From DASYLJ01 sp964432595 (GTDB lineage Bacteria > Desulfobacterota > Binatia > DP-6): DNA of 64,000 nt. Each line of letters begins with the position of its first letter. The stretch's first letter is position 1. Below, piece by piece: positions 26,814 to 37,011 of this stretch. The position numbers and the translations under genes were made by a program. The stretch lies in contig CAYSOF010000017.1 of the NCBI GenBank assembly GCA_964432595.1, positions 76,261-140,260 on the forward strand, written 5' to 3'. The notes beneath the pieces were generated by a model, which did not search any database, was not told the origin of the DNA, and saw nothing but the letters and a program-made list of their open reading frames with translations.

Positions 26814-28827
26814 CGATCAGCGCGACGAGCACCAGCGCGGCCGCCGCCGTCACGCCGAGCCCGAGGCGCACGGCACGCGGCGCGTAGGCGAACGTGATCG
26901 TGTGCCGGCCCGCCGGCACGAACACCGCGCGGAACGCGTGGTCGGCGATCAGGATCGGCACCGGCGTCCCGTCGACGTCGGCGTGCCAGCCCGGGTAGGC
27001 CGGGTCGCCGAGCACGAGCAGCGCGGGCGCCGCGACGCTGGCCTCGATCACGACGCGCTCCGCCTCGTCGGCGACGATGCGCACCGACTCCGTCCTGTCG
27101 CCGGGCACCTCGCCGAGCGGCGGATGCGTGCTGCCCTCGTCGAGGACGACCACCTCCGGGCGGCCCCACGGATGCGCCAGCACCGCGGCGAGCGACCCGC
27201 CGTCGCCGCCCGGCGCCACCTCCGAGCGGTGGACGAGGCGCGCGCGCGGCCACGACACCGGCGCGCGCAGCAGGACGTCGCCGCCCGGCAGCGTACCGAT
27301 GCGGGTGAAGCCGACGTGCTCGAGCGGTCCCGCGCGGCGCGGATCGATGCCGACCACGGTGATGCCGAGCAGCGCCGCCAGCCCCGGCCGCTCGGACAGC
27401 TGCTGCCAGTCGCGGTTCCGGAAGATGCCCAGGTTGTCGTAGAGGCCGCCCGGCGTGAACAGGTGCACCATGCGCCGCGGCAGCACCGACGGCTCGTGCC
27501 CCTGGATGATGCGCACGCCGTAGCGCAGGGCGTTCCCCGCGCGGCCGTCGCGCTCCGAGAGCGCGCGGCCCTCGCCGGCGGCTTCGGCGAGGAGCCGGGC
27601 GCGCTCCGCCGGCTCGGGCACCTCGGGCACGCGGTAGCCGGCGTTCCCCGGCGAGAACGCCGGCAGCGTCGCCGGCGCGCGCCGGATCGCCACGAGGGCG
27701 TCGCCCGTCGCGACGATCGCCAAGAGGACGCCGCCGACGCGCAGCCAGCCGCGCCGCGCCGACGTCGTCGCCGCGATGCCCGCGGCGGCGAGGAGGGCCA
27801 GGAACAGCGCGACGCCGCCGCTCCAACCGAACGGGAAGCGCACGCCGTCCCACGGCGGCAGCAGGTAGAGCCAGGCGAACGGCCGGTTCAGCGCAAACAC
27901 CGACCACACGAACGCCGCCGTCCACGCCAGCCGTCGCCGATCGCGCCGCGCGATGCCGTAGCCGACGGCGATCAGTGCGAACGCCGTCGCCGCGAGGCCC
28001 CAGGTCTTCCCCACCGCATACGCGAGCTGCGAGGGCGCGAACACCGAGAACAGCATCCGCAGCGTCTCCTTGAGCTGCAGCTCCTCGGTGCGGATGCTTT
28101 CGGCGGCCACCTCGAGCGTCGGCAGCAGCTGCACGGCGGCGAGCGCCGCGCCGAGCGCCAGCCCGCCCACGGCGACCGCGACCCGTCGCGGCAACGTGCC
28201 GGCGTCCGCGACGAGGGCGATCACCCCGAGCAGGACGGCGAAGTCGAGCGGGAAGTCGGGATAGCCCGCCACCCACTGCAGCGCGGACGCCACCGCGACG
28301 CCGGCGGTCCAGCGCAGCGTCGCGCCCGTCATCGCACGCTGCCAGCAGACGAGCACCCACGGCGACCACGCCATCGCCGCGAGGAACGACGGATGGTCGA
28401 CGCCCGCCTCGAGCGGCCCGCGGAACAACGCCGCGACGGCGATCAGCGTCGCGACGAAAGCGACCATGCGTCCGAGCCCGTGGAGCCGCAGCAGGGTCGC
28501 GATGCCCGTGCCGAGGATCGCCACGTGCAGCGTGTAGAGCGTCTGCAGCGCGGCCCACGGCGACAGCACGGCGAACAGCACGAGGACCGGCGGATAGAGG
28601 CTGCCGGTCTGCCCGAGCCCGAGCACCGGCGTGCCGCCGAACTGCCACGGCTGCCACAGCGGGATGCGGCCCTCCTGCCAGAGCGCGCGCGACACGTACT
28701 CGTACCACGGCAGGAACATGCCGTGCAGGTCGCCGCTGTTGACCTGCACCCACAGCGATCCGCCGGCGAGCCAGGCGACGAGAAACGCGGCGGCCGCGGC
28801 GAGGCCCACGCCGGCGTCGCGCATCAT
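26788..28827 (-). CDS. YfhO-like polytopic membrane protein (tandem paralogue 2)
   Basis: A 679-residue membrane protein. The N-terminal loop reads VNSGDLHGMFLPWYEYVSRA, then GRIPLWQPWQFGG. The middle has GVDHPSFLA and GYPDFPLDFAVLLG, and the end has LVLGDPAYPGWHADVDG before a final helix. These stretches match the adjacent 669-residue protein (SGGDLHGLHVAKYQEAAR, AYPDFPIDTAVLLG, LVLGDTFYPGWTATVDG), so this is a recent or ancient tandem duplication. The ATG at 28827 overlaps the upstream TGA in ATGA. The 3' end overlaps the FkbM gene. GT-C-type glycan transfer is inferred from YfhO. Confidence 0.8.
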   Translation of the reverse strand: MMRDAGVGLAAAAAFLVAWLAGGSLWVQVNSGDLHGMFLPWYEYVSRALWQEGRIPLWQPWQFGGTPVLGLGQTGSLYPPVLVLFAVLSPWAALQTLYTLHVAILGTGIATLLRLHGLGRMVAFVATLIAVAALFRGPLEAGVDHPSFLAAMAWSPWVLVCWQRAMTGATLRWTAGVAVASALQWVAGYPDFPLDFAVLLGVIALVADAGTLPRRVAVAVGGLALGAALAAVQLLPTLEVAAESIRTEELQLKETLRMLFSVFAPSQLAYAVGKTWGLAATAFALIAVGYGIARRDRRRLAWTAAFVWSVFALNRPFAWLYLLPPWDGVRFPFGWSGGVALFLALLAAAGIAATTSARRGWLRVGGVLLAIVATGDALVAIRRAPATLPAFSPGNAGYRVPEVPEPAERARLLAEAAGEGRALSERDGRAGNALRYGVRIIQGHEPSVLPRRMVHLFTPGGLYDNLGIFRNRDWQQLSERPGLAALLGITVVGIDPRRAGPLEHVGFTRIGTLPGGDVLLRAPVSWPRARLVHRSEVAPGGDGGSLAAVLAHPWGRPEVVVLDEGSTHPPLGEVPGDRTESVRIVADEAERVVIEASVAAPALLVLGDPAYPGWHADVDGTPVPILIADHAFRAVFVPAGRHTITFAYAPRAVRLGLGVTAAAALVLVALIVIPPRRRA

Positions 28828-30833
28828 GCCCGCCTCCACGCGAGGACGAGCGCCGCGAGCGTCCCGATCGCCGCGGCGGCCAGGCCCCCGAGCGCCGAGA
28901 GCGGCGCGTAGCGGAAGCGCACCTCGTGTCGGCCCGCGGGCAACGCGACGCCGCGGAACGCGTAGTCCGCGCGCACGATGGGCGCCGGCGCACCGTCCAC
29001 CGTCGCCGTCCAGCCCGGGTAGAACGTGTCGCCGAGGACGAGGAGCCCGTCCGCCGCGAGCGTCGCCTCCACCACGACGCGCTCCGGCCGATCGTCCACG
29101 ATCCGCACGGTCTCCGTCGCACCGGGGGGCGGCACCGCGACACGCGGCGCCTCCGCCGACGCCACGACCGCGGTGCCGGCGACGTCGCGCTCCGGCGCGA
29201 TCGTCCGGCGAAAGGCGTCGTCGTCGTCGGACGCCTCGACCAGCCGGTGCACGACACGCGCGCGCGGCACCGCCGGGCGCACGCGCGCCACCGTGATCGG
29301 CGAGACGTCGCCCGCCACGGCGAAGCCCGCGGCGTCGAGCGGCGTCGGCCCGCGTGGCACGACGACGAGGCCCACGCCGAGGAGCGCCGCCACGTGTGGG
29401 TGCGCCGCCATCGCCGCCTGGACGTGCTCGCGCGGCCACGCGCCCTCCTTGAGCTGCAGCACCTCGAGCAGCCGCACCACGCGCGCCGGCGGCAGCGAGG
29501 GATCGTAGCCGGCGGCCGAGCGCAGCCGATGGCGGAGCAGCCCGCCCTCGGCGTCGCGCCCGAGGATCACGCGCGGCGCCTCGGGATGCGCGTCGAGCAG
29601 CGCGCGCACCGCCGCCGCCCGCGCGGCCTCGCCCGCGTAGTCGACGCCCGCGAACGGCATTGCGCGCGGCGCCAGGGTGAGCGTGCGCGCCGCATGGCCG
29701 GCGGCGACGAGCGCCAGGACCACGGCGACGGCGCGCACCGCGCGCGCGCGCGCCGCAAGCGCGGCGGTGAGACCCGCCGCCGCGAGCGCCCCCATGAAGA
29801 ACGGTCCGAGGTGGCCCCACGCGGCGGGATTGCGGACGTCGGAGAACGGCGGCAGGCGGTAGAGCAGATCGAACGGCGGGGTGAGCGCGAACAGCGCCCA
29901 GACCAGCGCCGCGGTCCAGGCCAGCCGGTCGCGCGCCACGCGCAGCACGCCGAGAACGATGCCGGCGACGGCGAGCAGCATCGCGGCGACGCCGTGCCGC
30001 ATGTCGAGCCACCACACGAGCCAGCCGGCCGACTGCACCGCATAGCCCGAGCGCAGCACGGCGAAGTACCACGGGTCCTGGCCGCGCGGGCTCTCGTGGA
30101 CGGTCTCGGCGAGCGTCAGGATCTGCGGCGCGCCGATCAGCACGCCGAGCGCCATGCCCGCGGCGAGCAGCGCCAGGCGGCGGCCGAGCGAGCCGTACGG
30201 CGCGATCAGCGCGACGAGGCCGAGCAGCACGGCGGTGTCGATCGGGAAATCGGGATAGGCGGCGAGCCACTGCATGCCCGCGGCGAGGCCGAACCAGCCG
30301 AGCCACGGCCGCGCGCCGTCGCGTACGGCGCGCTCCCAGCAGAGCAGCATCGGCGGCAGCCAGACGAGGCTCGCGAGGAAGCTCGGATGGTCGATGCCCG
30401 CGGCGGCGCCGCCCGTGAAGAGCCCGCCGAGCGTGACGAGCACCGCGAGCGCCGCCGCGGGCCGCCCGATCGCGTGCATGCCGAGGTACGCGATCGTCCC
30501 CCACGCGAGGCCGAAGACGTGCAACGTCCAGAACGCCTGCAACGCCGGCCATGGCGGCAGCACCCCGAAGACCGGCCACGCGAAGGGATAGAGGACGCCG
30601 CCCTGACCGGAGCCCAGGAGCGCGTTGCCGCAGAACTCCCACGGATTCCACAGCGGCAGGCGGCCGCTGGCGTAGGCGCGCGCCGCCTCCTGGTACTTCG
30701 CGACGTGCAGCCCGTGCAGGTCGCCGCCGCTCATGCGTCCGCCGATGCCGCCCGCCGCGAGCACGAGCGCCACGGCGAGCGCGGTGACGCCGGCGGCCGC
30801 GCGAGCGTCGAGCGCCCACGAGCGGGCGGGCAT
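28824..30833 (-). CDS. YfhO-like polytopic membrane protein (tandem paralogue 1)
   Basis: A 669-residue membrane protein homologous along its length to its downstream neighbour. After the first helix comes SGGDLHGLHVAKYQEAAR, then PLWNPWEFCGNALLG, GIDHPSFLASLVW and the C-terminal LVLGDTFYPGWTATVDG. About eleven helices are visible. ATG 30833 shares its A with the TGA of the methyltransferase (TGATG). The downstream gene overlaps it by ATGA, so the three genes form one translationally coupled operon. The retained duplicate suggests two acceptors or two linkages, but no sequence feature assigns them. Confidence 0.8.
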   Translation of the reverse strand: MPARSWALDARAAAGVTALAVALVLAAGGIGGRMSGGDLHGLHVAKYQEAARAYASGRLPLWNPWEFCGNALLGSGQGGVLYPFAWPVFGVLPPWPALQAFWTLHVFGLAWGTIAYLGMHAIGRPAAALAVLVTLGGLFTGGAAAGIDHPSFLASLVWLPPMLLCWERAVRDGARPWLGWFGLAAGMQWLAAYPDFPIDTAVLLGLVALIAPYGSLGRRLALLAAGMALGVLIGAPQILTLAETVHESPRGQDPWYFAVLRSGYAVQSAGWLVWWLDMRHGVAAMLLAVAGIVLGVLRVARDRLAWTAALVWALFALTPPFDLLYRLPPFSDVRNPAAWGHLGPFFMGALAAAGLTAALAARARAVRAVAVVLALVAAGHAARTLTLAPRAMPFAGVDYAGEAARAAAVRALLDAHPEAPRVILGRDAEGGLLRHRLRSAAGYDPSLPPARVVRLLEVLQLKEGAWPREHVQAAMAAHPHVAALLGVGLVVVPRGPTPLDAAGFAVAGDVSPITVARVRPAVPRARVVHRLVEASDDDDAFRRTIAPERDVAGTAVVASAEAPRVAVPPPGATETVRIVDDRPERVVVEATLAADGLLVLGDTFYPGWTATVDGAPAPIVRADYAFRGVALPAGRHEVRFRYAPLSALGGLAAAAIGTLAALVLAWRRA

Positions 30834-31693
30834 CAGGCCGGCGCGGCGATCGCCAGCATCTCGCCGACGGGCACCTGCCACGGACGCTCGCGCAGCGACG
30901 CGGGCAGGAGCCGCGCGGGCAGGTCCGCGAGACGCGCGAGCCAGGGATTGCGGTCGCGCAGCGCCCCGATCGCGTAGCCGATCGTCAGGACCTTGTACGT
31001 CGTGGCGATGTCGCGCACGGCGAAGCCGTTGCGCACGAGCAGGCGGCGGAGGATGTCGGCGTCGAAGTAGTGGAGGTGATCGGGCGCGATGAAGTACCAG
31101 TGCCGGCCCATCGCGCGCGCGTGGATGCTGCCGAGGTTCGGCACGGTGATCGCGAGGATGCCGCCCGGCGCCAGCCACCCGCGCGCGTGCTGGAGCAGGA
31201 CGGCCGGATCGCGCAGGTGCTCGACGACGTCGAACGCGGTGATGACGTCGTACGGCTGCTCGACGACGAAGTCCTCGACGGTGCTCTGATGGACCGCGAG
31301 CCCCTGTGCGCGCGCGGCCGCGACCGCGTCCGGCGCGAACTCGACGCCCTCGGCCACGCCGCCGCCGCGCGCCGCGAGCCAGTCGCCGGCGGCGGCGACG
31401 AAGGCGCCCGTCGACGCCCCGAGGTCGAGCCAGCGCCGCGCCTGCGGATGTGCGCGAGCCACCTGCGCCAACCGGAGATCGGCGATCGCGCGCCGGATGC
31501 CCGTCGCGCTGGCGAAGTAGGCGTACTCGCCACTGCGGTACGCGTCGGCGTACGCGCCGGCGAGGTCCGCCACCTGCGGGTTCTGGCGCAGCAGGCCGCA
31601 TGCGTCGCAGCGCTCGAAGCGACAGTCGCGCTTCTCGAACGCGAACTGGAACGCGTTCGCCCCACACGCCGGACACGGCGCGGTGACCCGCAT
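30833..31693 (-). CDS. Class I SAM methyltransferase with N-terminal zinc ribbon
   Basis: A 286-residue protein. It opens with a four-Cys zinc ribbon (CPACGANAF, then CDACGLL), and the SAM motif LDLGASTGAFV follows. VITAFDVVEHLRDPAVLLQH and APGGILAITVPNLGS complete the Rossmann core. Ribbon-methyltransferases of this type are common in O-antigen and deoxysugar loci. The start chosen is ATG 31693 (MRVTAPCPACG). An ATG at 31762 is in frame but lies only 9 bp below the -10 of a predicted promoter. It is the first gene of the operon with the two YfhO-like proteins and may methylate their sugar. Confidence 0.82.
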   Translation of the reverse strand: MRVTAPCPACGANAFQFAFEKRDCRFERCDACGLLRQNPQVADLAGAYADAYRSGEYAYFASATGIRRAIADLRLAQVARAHPQARRWLDLGASTGAFVAAAGDWLAARGGGVAEGVEFAPDAVAAARAQGLAVHQSTVEDFVVEQPYDVITAFDVVEHLRDPAVLLQHARGWLAPGGILAITVPNLGSIHARAMGRHWYFIAPDHLHYFDADILRRLLVRNGFAVRDIATTYKVLTIGYAIGALRDRNPWLARLADLPARLLPASLRERPWQVPVGEMLAIAAPA

Positions 31694-31771
31694 CGCGCCG
31701 GCGTCGCGGCCCCCGGTGGCCGGCGGCGAGGCCGTGGCCGTGCCCGGCCGCGACGTGCTCATAGACGGCAA

Positions 31772-31801
31772 CCCCTACCATCGCGTCGCGTCCGGTCGCA
31801 A
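31772..31801 (-). promoter_or_regulatory. Promoter TTGCGA-N18-TAGGGG of the methyltransferase-YfhO operon
   Basis: Minus-strand TTGCGA (31796-31801) and TAGGGG (31772-31777) are 18 bp apart. The spacing equals that of the other TAG-type promoters. It lies back to back with a plus-strand promoter at 31810-31839. Confidence 0.45.
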
Positions 31802-31809
31802 CGCGAGGT

Positions 31810-31839
31810 GTGACGCTCGTCGGTCCGCCGTGCTAGGAG
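31810..31839 (+). promoter_or_regulatory. Promoter GTGACG-N18-TAGGAG, nearly leaderless
   Basis: GTGACG (31810-31815) and TAGGAG (31834-31839) are 18 bp apart. The ATG at 31849 is only 9 bp after the -10, so transcription would begin at or next to the start codon. TAGGAG could also serve as a ribosome-binding site; the two readings are not resolved. Confidence 0.45.
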
Positions 31840-31848
31840 CGCCAGCCG

Positions 31849-33560
31849 ATGCTCCGCGACAGGACGACCGCCAACGCCATCCCGCTCTGGCTCGCCGCGG
31901 TCGGCGCCGCCGTCGCCTACGCGCTCGCCACCGTCGCGGTCACCTGGCCCGTCTTCCGCCACCCCGCGTCCACCGTGCTGGACACCATGTCGCTGTACGG
32001 CGACGCGTGGACGCTGGTCCAGCGCGACATCAACCTCACCATGTGGATCCTCGCGTGGGACACGCACGCGCTGACCACGCATCCCACCACCCTCTTCCAT
32101 GCGAACGCGTTCTACCCGGCGCCCTGGGTGCTGGCGACGTCCGAGCACATGCTCGGCAACGTGCCGTGGTTCGGCCCGGTGTACTTCGCGACCGGGAATC
32201 CGATCCTCGCCCATCAGGTGACGCTGCTCGCGAGCTTCGTCGTCGCGGGGCTCACGATGGCCGCCTGGGTGCTCTACTGGACCGGCGACCGCACGGCCGC
32301 GTTCTTCGCCGGGCTCGCCTACGCGATCGCGCCCTATCGCCTCTGGCAGCTCGGCAACCTGCACGTCATCGCCATCCAGTACCTGCCGCTGATCCCGCTC
32401 GGCGTCGACGGCATCGTCGACCGCCGCCGCCCGCGCCTGGCCACGTTCCTCTGCTGGCTCGGGCTCGTCGCCTCGACGCTGTGCTCCTACTACGTCGGCT
32501 ACGCGGCGTTCGTGCTGGCCGGCGTGTACGGCGTGGCACGCCTCGCGTCGGCGCGTCCGGCCGTCGGGCGCGCGGTCCTGCGGCTCGGCATCGCCGGCGG
32601 GCTGGCCGCGGTCGTGCTCGGCCTCGTGACGATTCCCTACGTCCTCCTCCAGCGCAGCGGCGCCCTGCCCGACCACACGCAGGACAGCTTCAACTCGCTG
32701 GCGTTCTGGGCGGTGCTCAAGTTCGGCGTGCAGGGGCTGCTCGGCTGGTTCGTGCTGCCGCGCCGCGACGGCATCCCGCAGTACCTGACCGTGACCGCGA
32801 TGCTGTTCGCGCTGATCGCACTGGGGTTGCATCGCCGCGCGCCGCGCGGCGCGCTCGTCGCGACGGCGCTGACGGGCGTCGTGCTGTTCTTCGGCCCGTC
32901 GGTGCCGAACCCGTGGTCGCCGGGCTCGGGCATCCCGCTGCCGTACAAGCTCCTCGCCGCCGTCGTGCCCGGCTTCTCGGCCATGCGTGCCCCGCAGCGC
33001 TTCGGCTGCCTCACGACGCTCGCCGTCGTGGCGCTCGCCGGGCTCGGGCTCGCCGCCGTGCGCGCACGGCTCGCGCGCGACGGCCGCACGCGGATCGCCG
33101 CCCTGCTGCCGCTCGTGCTGGCGGCGACGCTGGTCATGGAGGTGCGGCCGCGCGGGCTGGCGGCGCTGACGGTCCCCGCCGTGGGCTCGACGCCCGGCGC
33201 CGCGCAGTACCTGCGCGCGCACGGCGACGGCGGCGCGGTGCTGAACCTGCCGTTCAACCGCCACGAGCTGCACCGCGAGAGCGGCTACCTCTTCGAGAGC
33301 ATCTTCCACTGGTTGCCCATCGTGAACGGCTACGCCGCCTATCCGCCGAAGGCGTACGTCGAGGTCGGCGACGTCGCGCTGGGCATGCCGAAGCCCGAAG
33401 CGCTGCAGGCCATCCTCGAGCGCGTCGACGTCCGCTGGGTGCTCCTGCACCTGCACGGGATCCCGCCGCTGTGGCGTCCCGCGTGGCGCGCGCCGCTGGA
33501 CGCGGCGCTGGTGCGCGTCGGCGAGTGGCCGGATGCGGTGCTGTACGAGGTGCCGAAGCG

Positions 33561-33567
<7 letters not shown>
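31849..33567 (+). CDS. Polytopic GT-C-like membrane protein (paralogue of 1697-3823)
   Basis: A 572-residue protein with about eleven hydrophobic helices. The N-terminal outer loop reads LYGDAWTLVQRDINLTMWIL then AWDTHAL and LFHANAFYPAPW, followed by SEHMLGN. The match to the 708-residue protein at 1697 extends to the MRAPQRFG/LRVPARMM stretch, but the discoidin-like tail is missing here. A short soluble C-terminal part ends the protein. It is a single plus-strand gene between minus-strand operons and overlaps the next gene's 3' end by 7 bp. Membrane sugar transfer is inferred only. Confidence 0.7.
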
Positions 33568-34290
<723 letters not shown>

Positions 34291-34298
<8 letters not shown>

Positions 34299-35106
34299 CG
34301 CGCAGCCGTGGCGTGGCGACGGTGACGACGCCCGCGGGACGGGGCGCGGGTGCCGCGCCGGTCGCATAGCGGCCCGTGACCCGATTGCGGACGATGCGCC
34401 CGATGCCGACCGCGGAGCGGATCGCGTCGCGGCCGCGGCGCACCTTGGTGCCTTCCACGTCCCGCCACAGGACGGGCACCTCGACGAGCGTGAAGCCGAG
34501 CCGGCGCGCCAGGTAGAGCGCCTCCGCGTCGAAGCTCCAGTCGTCGAGCGTGACCCGCGAGAAGATCGCCTGCGCCGCAGGACGCGTGAAGAGCTTGAAG
34601 CCGCACGTCGCGTCGGACACGGCGACCACGAACGTGCGGACCAGGCTGGTGAAGGCGCGCCCCATCGCCTCGCGCAGCCACGGCTGGTGCACCTCGATGG
34701 CGGCGCCCGGCATCTTCCGCGAGCCGATGACGACGGCCGGCCCGGCGTCCATCGCGGCGGACAGCTTCGCCAGCTCGGCGATCGGCGTGGAGAGGTCCGC
34801 GTCCGTCATGAGGACGCGCGCGCCGCGCGCATGCAGCATGCCGACGCGGACCGCGAACCCCTTGCCGCGGTTCGGCGTCGAGGCCAGCAGCGTCAGCGGC
34901 GTCAGCAGCGTCGCCGCCACCTCCGTGACGACCTGCCGCGTGTCGTCCGTGCTGCCGTCGTCCACGACGACGATGTCGCTCCCGGGGTGCATCCGATGGA
35001 GATACGCGTCGACGGCCCGCAGCGGCTCGGCGATGCGCCGGGCCTCGTCGTGCGCGGGGATGACGACGGTCAGGGACGGGTCGGACATGACGCGGGGCTG
35101 GGCCAT
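34291..35106 (-). CDS. Polyprenyl-phosphate glycosyltransferase-like GT2 (ALG5 type)
   Basis: A 271-residue GT2 enzyme. Motifs in order are VVIPAHDEARRI, VVVDDGSTDDT, NRGKGFAVRVGML, TDADLSTPIAELA, VIGSRKMPGA and TCGFKLF. It is a paralogue of the enzyme at 22380, with a ~25-residue longer C-terminal tail. It should make a polyprenyl-phosphate hexose at the inner membrane face. The start is ATG 35106, or ATG 35088 (MSDPSLTVV), which would match family length equally well. It sits between the sulfatase-like lipoprotein gene (31 bp gap) and the overlapping methyltransferase gene, probably one operon. Confidence 0.83.
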
Positions 35107-35137
35107 ACCATACCGGGATCGACGTCCGGAACCGCCG

Positions 35138-36919
35138 TCAGTGCGCGTCGACGTAGCCGAGCGCGCGGAGGGCCTCGTCGCGCCGGCGCCGGTCCTCGTC
35201 GCCGAGCCCCTTCGCCGGGCCCGGCGCCGGCGCGACCGCCCCGGCAGGCTGCGGCGGCATCGCGGTCGCCCGGCCGACGAGGTAGCGCGTCACCGCGGGG
35301 TGCGCCGCGCTCACGTCGCGGGTCTCGCCGGGATCGCTCGGGAGGTGGTAGAGCGCGGGCCCTTTCTCCCGGTCCAGGATCAGCTTCCACGGCCCCTCGC
35401 GCGCGTACCAGCCGACCGTCGCCCACGTCATGCCGCGCACGAGCTCGCCGGTGGCACCCGGCGGCTGCGCCGTCGACGCCGGCGACAGCCAGCTCCGCCC
35501 GACGAAGCTCGGCGGCACCGGGAGCCCGGCCAGTGCGAGGAGCGTCGGCGCCACGTCGAGCAGGCTCACGACCTCGTCGACGCGGACGCCGCCCGTGAGC
35601 CCCGGCACCCAGAGCACGAGCGGCACGCGCACCAGCTCGTTCCACAAGGACCGCCCGTGGAAGATCTCCTTGCGGTCGCCGAGCGGCTCGCCATGGTCCG
35701 AGGTGACCACGACGATCGTGTCGCCGGCGAGCCCGCGCGCCGCGAGGGCGTCGAGCAGCCGGCCGAGCTCGTGGTCGGCGTAGGCCACGGCGCCGTCGTA
35801 GCGATCGGGGCTCAGGTTCTGGAGACGCTCGAAGAAGACGCGCGCCGCCTCGGGGTCGATCGAGGAGCGGATGGCCGGCGGCACCGCCTCCGGCTTCGCC
35901 GCCGCGGGCGTCACGAAGCGATCGCGGAACGGCTCCGGCGCAGCGTACGGGAAGTGGACGTCCATCGACTGGAGATAGAGGAAGAAGGGCGCGTCGCGAT
36001 GCGCGTCCACCCAGGCCAGCGCGCGCTCGCGCAGCTCGCCCGCCGTCGCCTTGCCGAGCCCGTCGGGCGTGACCTTGCCGACGAGCTCGTACGCGTCGAA
36101 GCCGCGGCCGTATCCGCTCGCGGTCGTGCAGAGCAGGTTCGCCTGGAAGGCCGCGGTCGCGTAGCCGCCGGCCTTGAACGCCTCGGCGAGCGTCGCGCGG
36201 GCGGCGCCCGCCGGGTCCATCACCCCGCGCATCTCCGACGCCCGCCGCGACGCCAGCAGCGCCGTCACGGACGGCGCGGTGAACGACCCCGCGGCGTACG
36301 CCTGCTCGAAGACGAAGGCGCTGCCGGCGCGCCGCTCGAGCTCCGGGGACGTCCGCCGGCCGTAGCCGTACAACGACATGCGGTCGGTGCGCAGCGTGTC
36401 GACGACGTAGAGGATCACGTTCGGACGGCGTCCGCCGGCTGCCGGCCGGCGCGGGAGGATGGCCGGGACGGGCGTCGCCTCACCGACGATCCGCGGCGCG
36501 ACCAGCACCGTCCGTCCCCCGTCGGGCACCGCGAGCCGCAGCGCGGCGATCCCGTCGTCCGTCGCCGGCAGCGGGACCCGCCACTCGCCGTCCGTGCCGG
36601 CCTCGGGCACGAGCGGCGTCGCCGCGCCGTCGACGACCGCGGACAGCGCCACGGCCGCGGGGGGCTCGTCCGCCGGCAGGCGATAGCGCAGCTCGGCGTC
36701 CGACGGGAGCCGCACATAGATATCCAGCTCACCACCCGTCGCGCGCACCAGGCGGCGCTCGGCGCCCTCGCCCTGGACGCGCACGGGGACCACCTGGCCG
36801 CCGCTGAAGCCCGCCCGGAGCGTCGTCAGGTCCTGTGACACCGGCACCGCCGCGGGCCGGCACGCCGCGCAGCAGAGCAGGATCCCCAGGGCGCGAACGG
36901 CCGCGGACGAGCGGAGCAT
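35138..36919 (-). CDS. Sulfatase-like alkaline phosphatase superfamily protein, Thr nucleophile, probable lipoprotein
   Basis: A 593-residue exported protein. The N-terminus has a short hydrophobic signal with possible lipobox CAAC (Cys20). Residues ~30-150 are a beta-rich domain. The AP-superfamily core follows, with metal ligand Asp174 (VVDTLRTDRM) and TSDHGE later. The nucleophile position is Thr214 in SFTAPSV, not the Cys/Ser of true sulfatases, and the following Arg is Val. The tail ALRALGYVD matches the two other sulfatase-like proteins here (KALGYVE, RALGYAD). Thr nucleophiles are typical of phosphoglycerol and phosphoethanolamine transferases. A phosphotransferase or phosphodiesterase role on envelope glycan is therefore more likely than sulfate ester hydrolysis. 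Confidence 0.75.
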   Translation of the reverse strand: MLRSSAAVRALGILLCCAACRPAAVPVSQDLTTLRAGFSGGQVVPVRVQGEGAERRLVRATGGELDIYVRLPSDAELRYRLPADEPPAAVALSAVVDGAATPLVPEAGTDGEWRVPLPATDDGIAALRLAVPDGGRTVLVAPRIVGEATPVPAILPRRPAAGGRRPNVILYVVDTLRTDRMSLYGYGRRTSPELERRAGSAFVFEQAYAAGSFTAPSVTALLASRRASEMRGVMDPAGAARATLAEAFKAGGYATAAFQANLLCTTASGYGRGFDAYELVGKVTPDGLGKATAGELRERALAWVDAHRDAPFFLYLQSMDVHFPYAAPEPFRDRFVTPAAAKPEAVPPAIRSSIDPEAARVFFERLQNLSPDRYDGAVAYADHELGRLLDALAARGLAGDTIVVVTSDHGEPLGDRKEIFHGRSLWNELVRVPLVLWVPGLTGGVRVDEVVSLLDVAPTLLALAGLPVPPSFVGRSWLSPASTAQPPGATGELVRGMTWATVGWYAREGPWKLILDREKGPALYHLPSDPGETRDVSAAHPAVTRYLVGRATAMPPQPAGAVAPAPGPAKGLGDEDRRRRDEALRALGYVDAH

Positions 36920-36970
36920 CCGGCGATCCTAACCAGCACGCCGGTGGTCCGCCATCGACGGTGGTGCGGC

Positions 36971-37000
36971 TCGACAACGGACCGCCGCGCAGAGTAGTGT
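36971..37000 (+). promoter_or_regulatory. Promoter TCGACA-N18-TAGTGT
   Basis: TCGACA (36971-36976) and TAGTGT (36995-37000) are 18 bp apart, with 11 bp from -10 to ATG 37012. No Shine-Dalgarno sequence is visible in that gap, which suggests a very short leader. Confidence 0.45.
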
Positions 37001-37011
37001 CCGCGCCCTGC

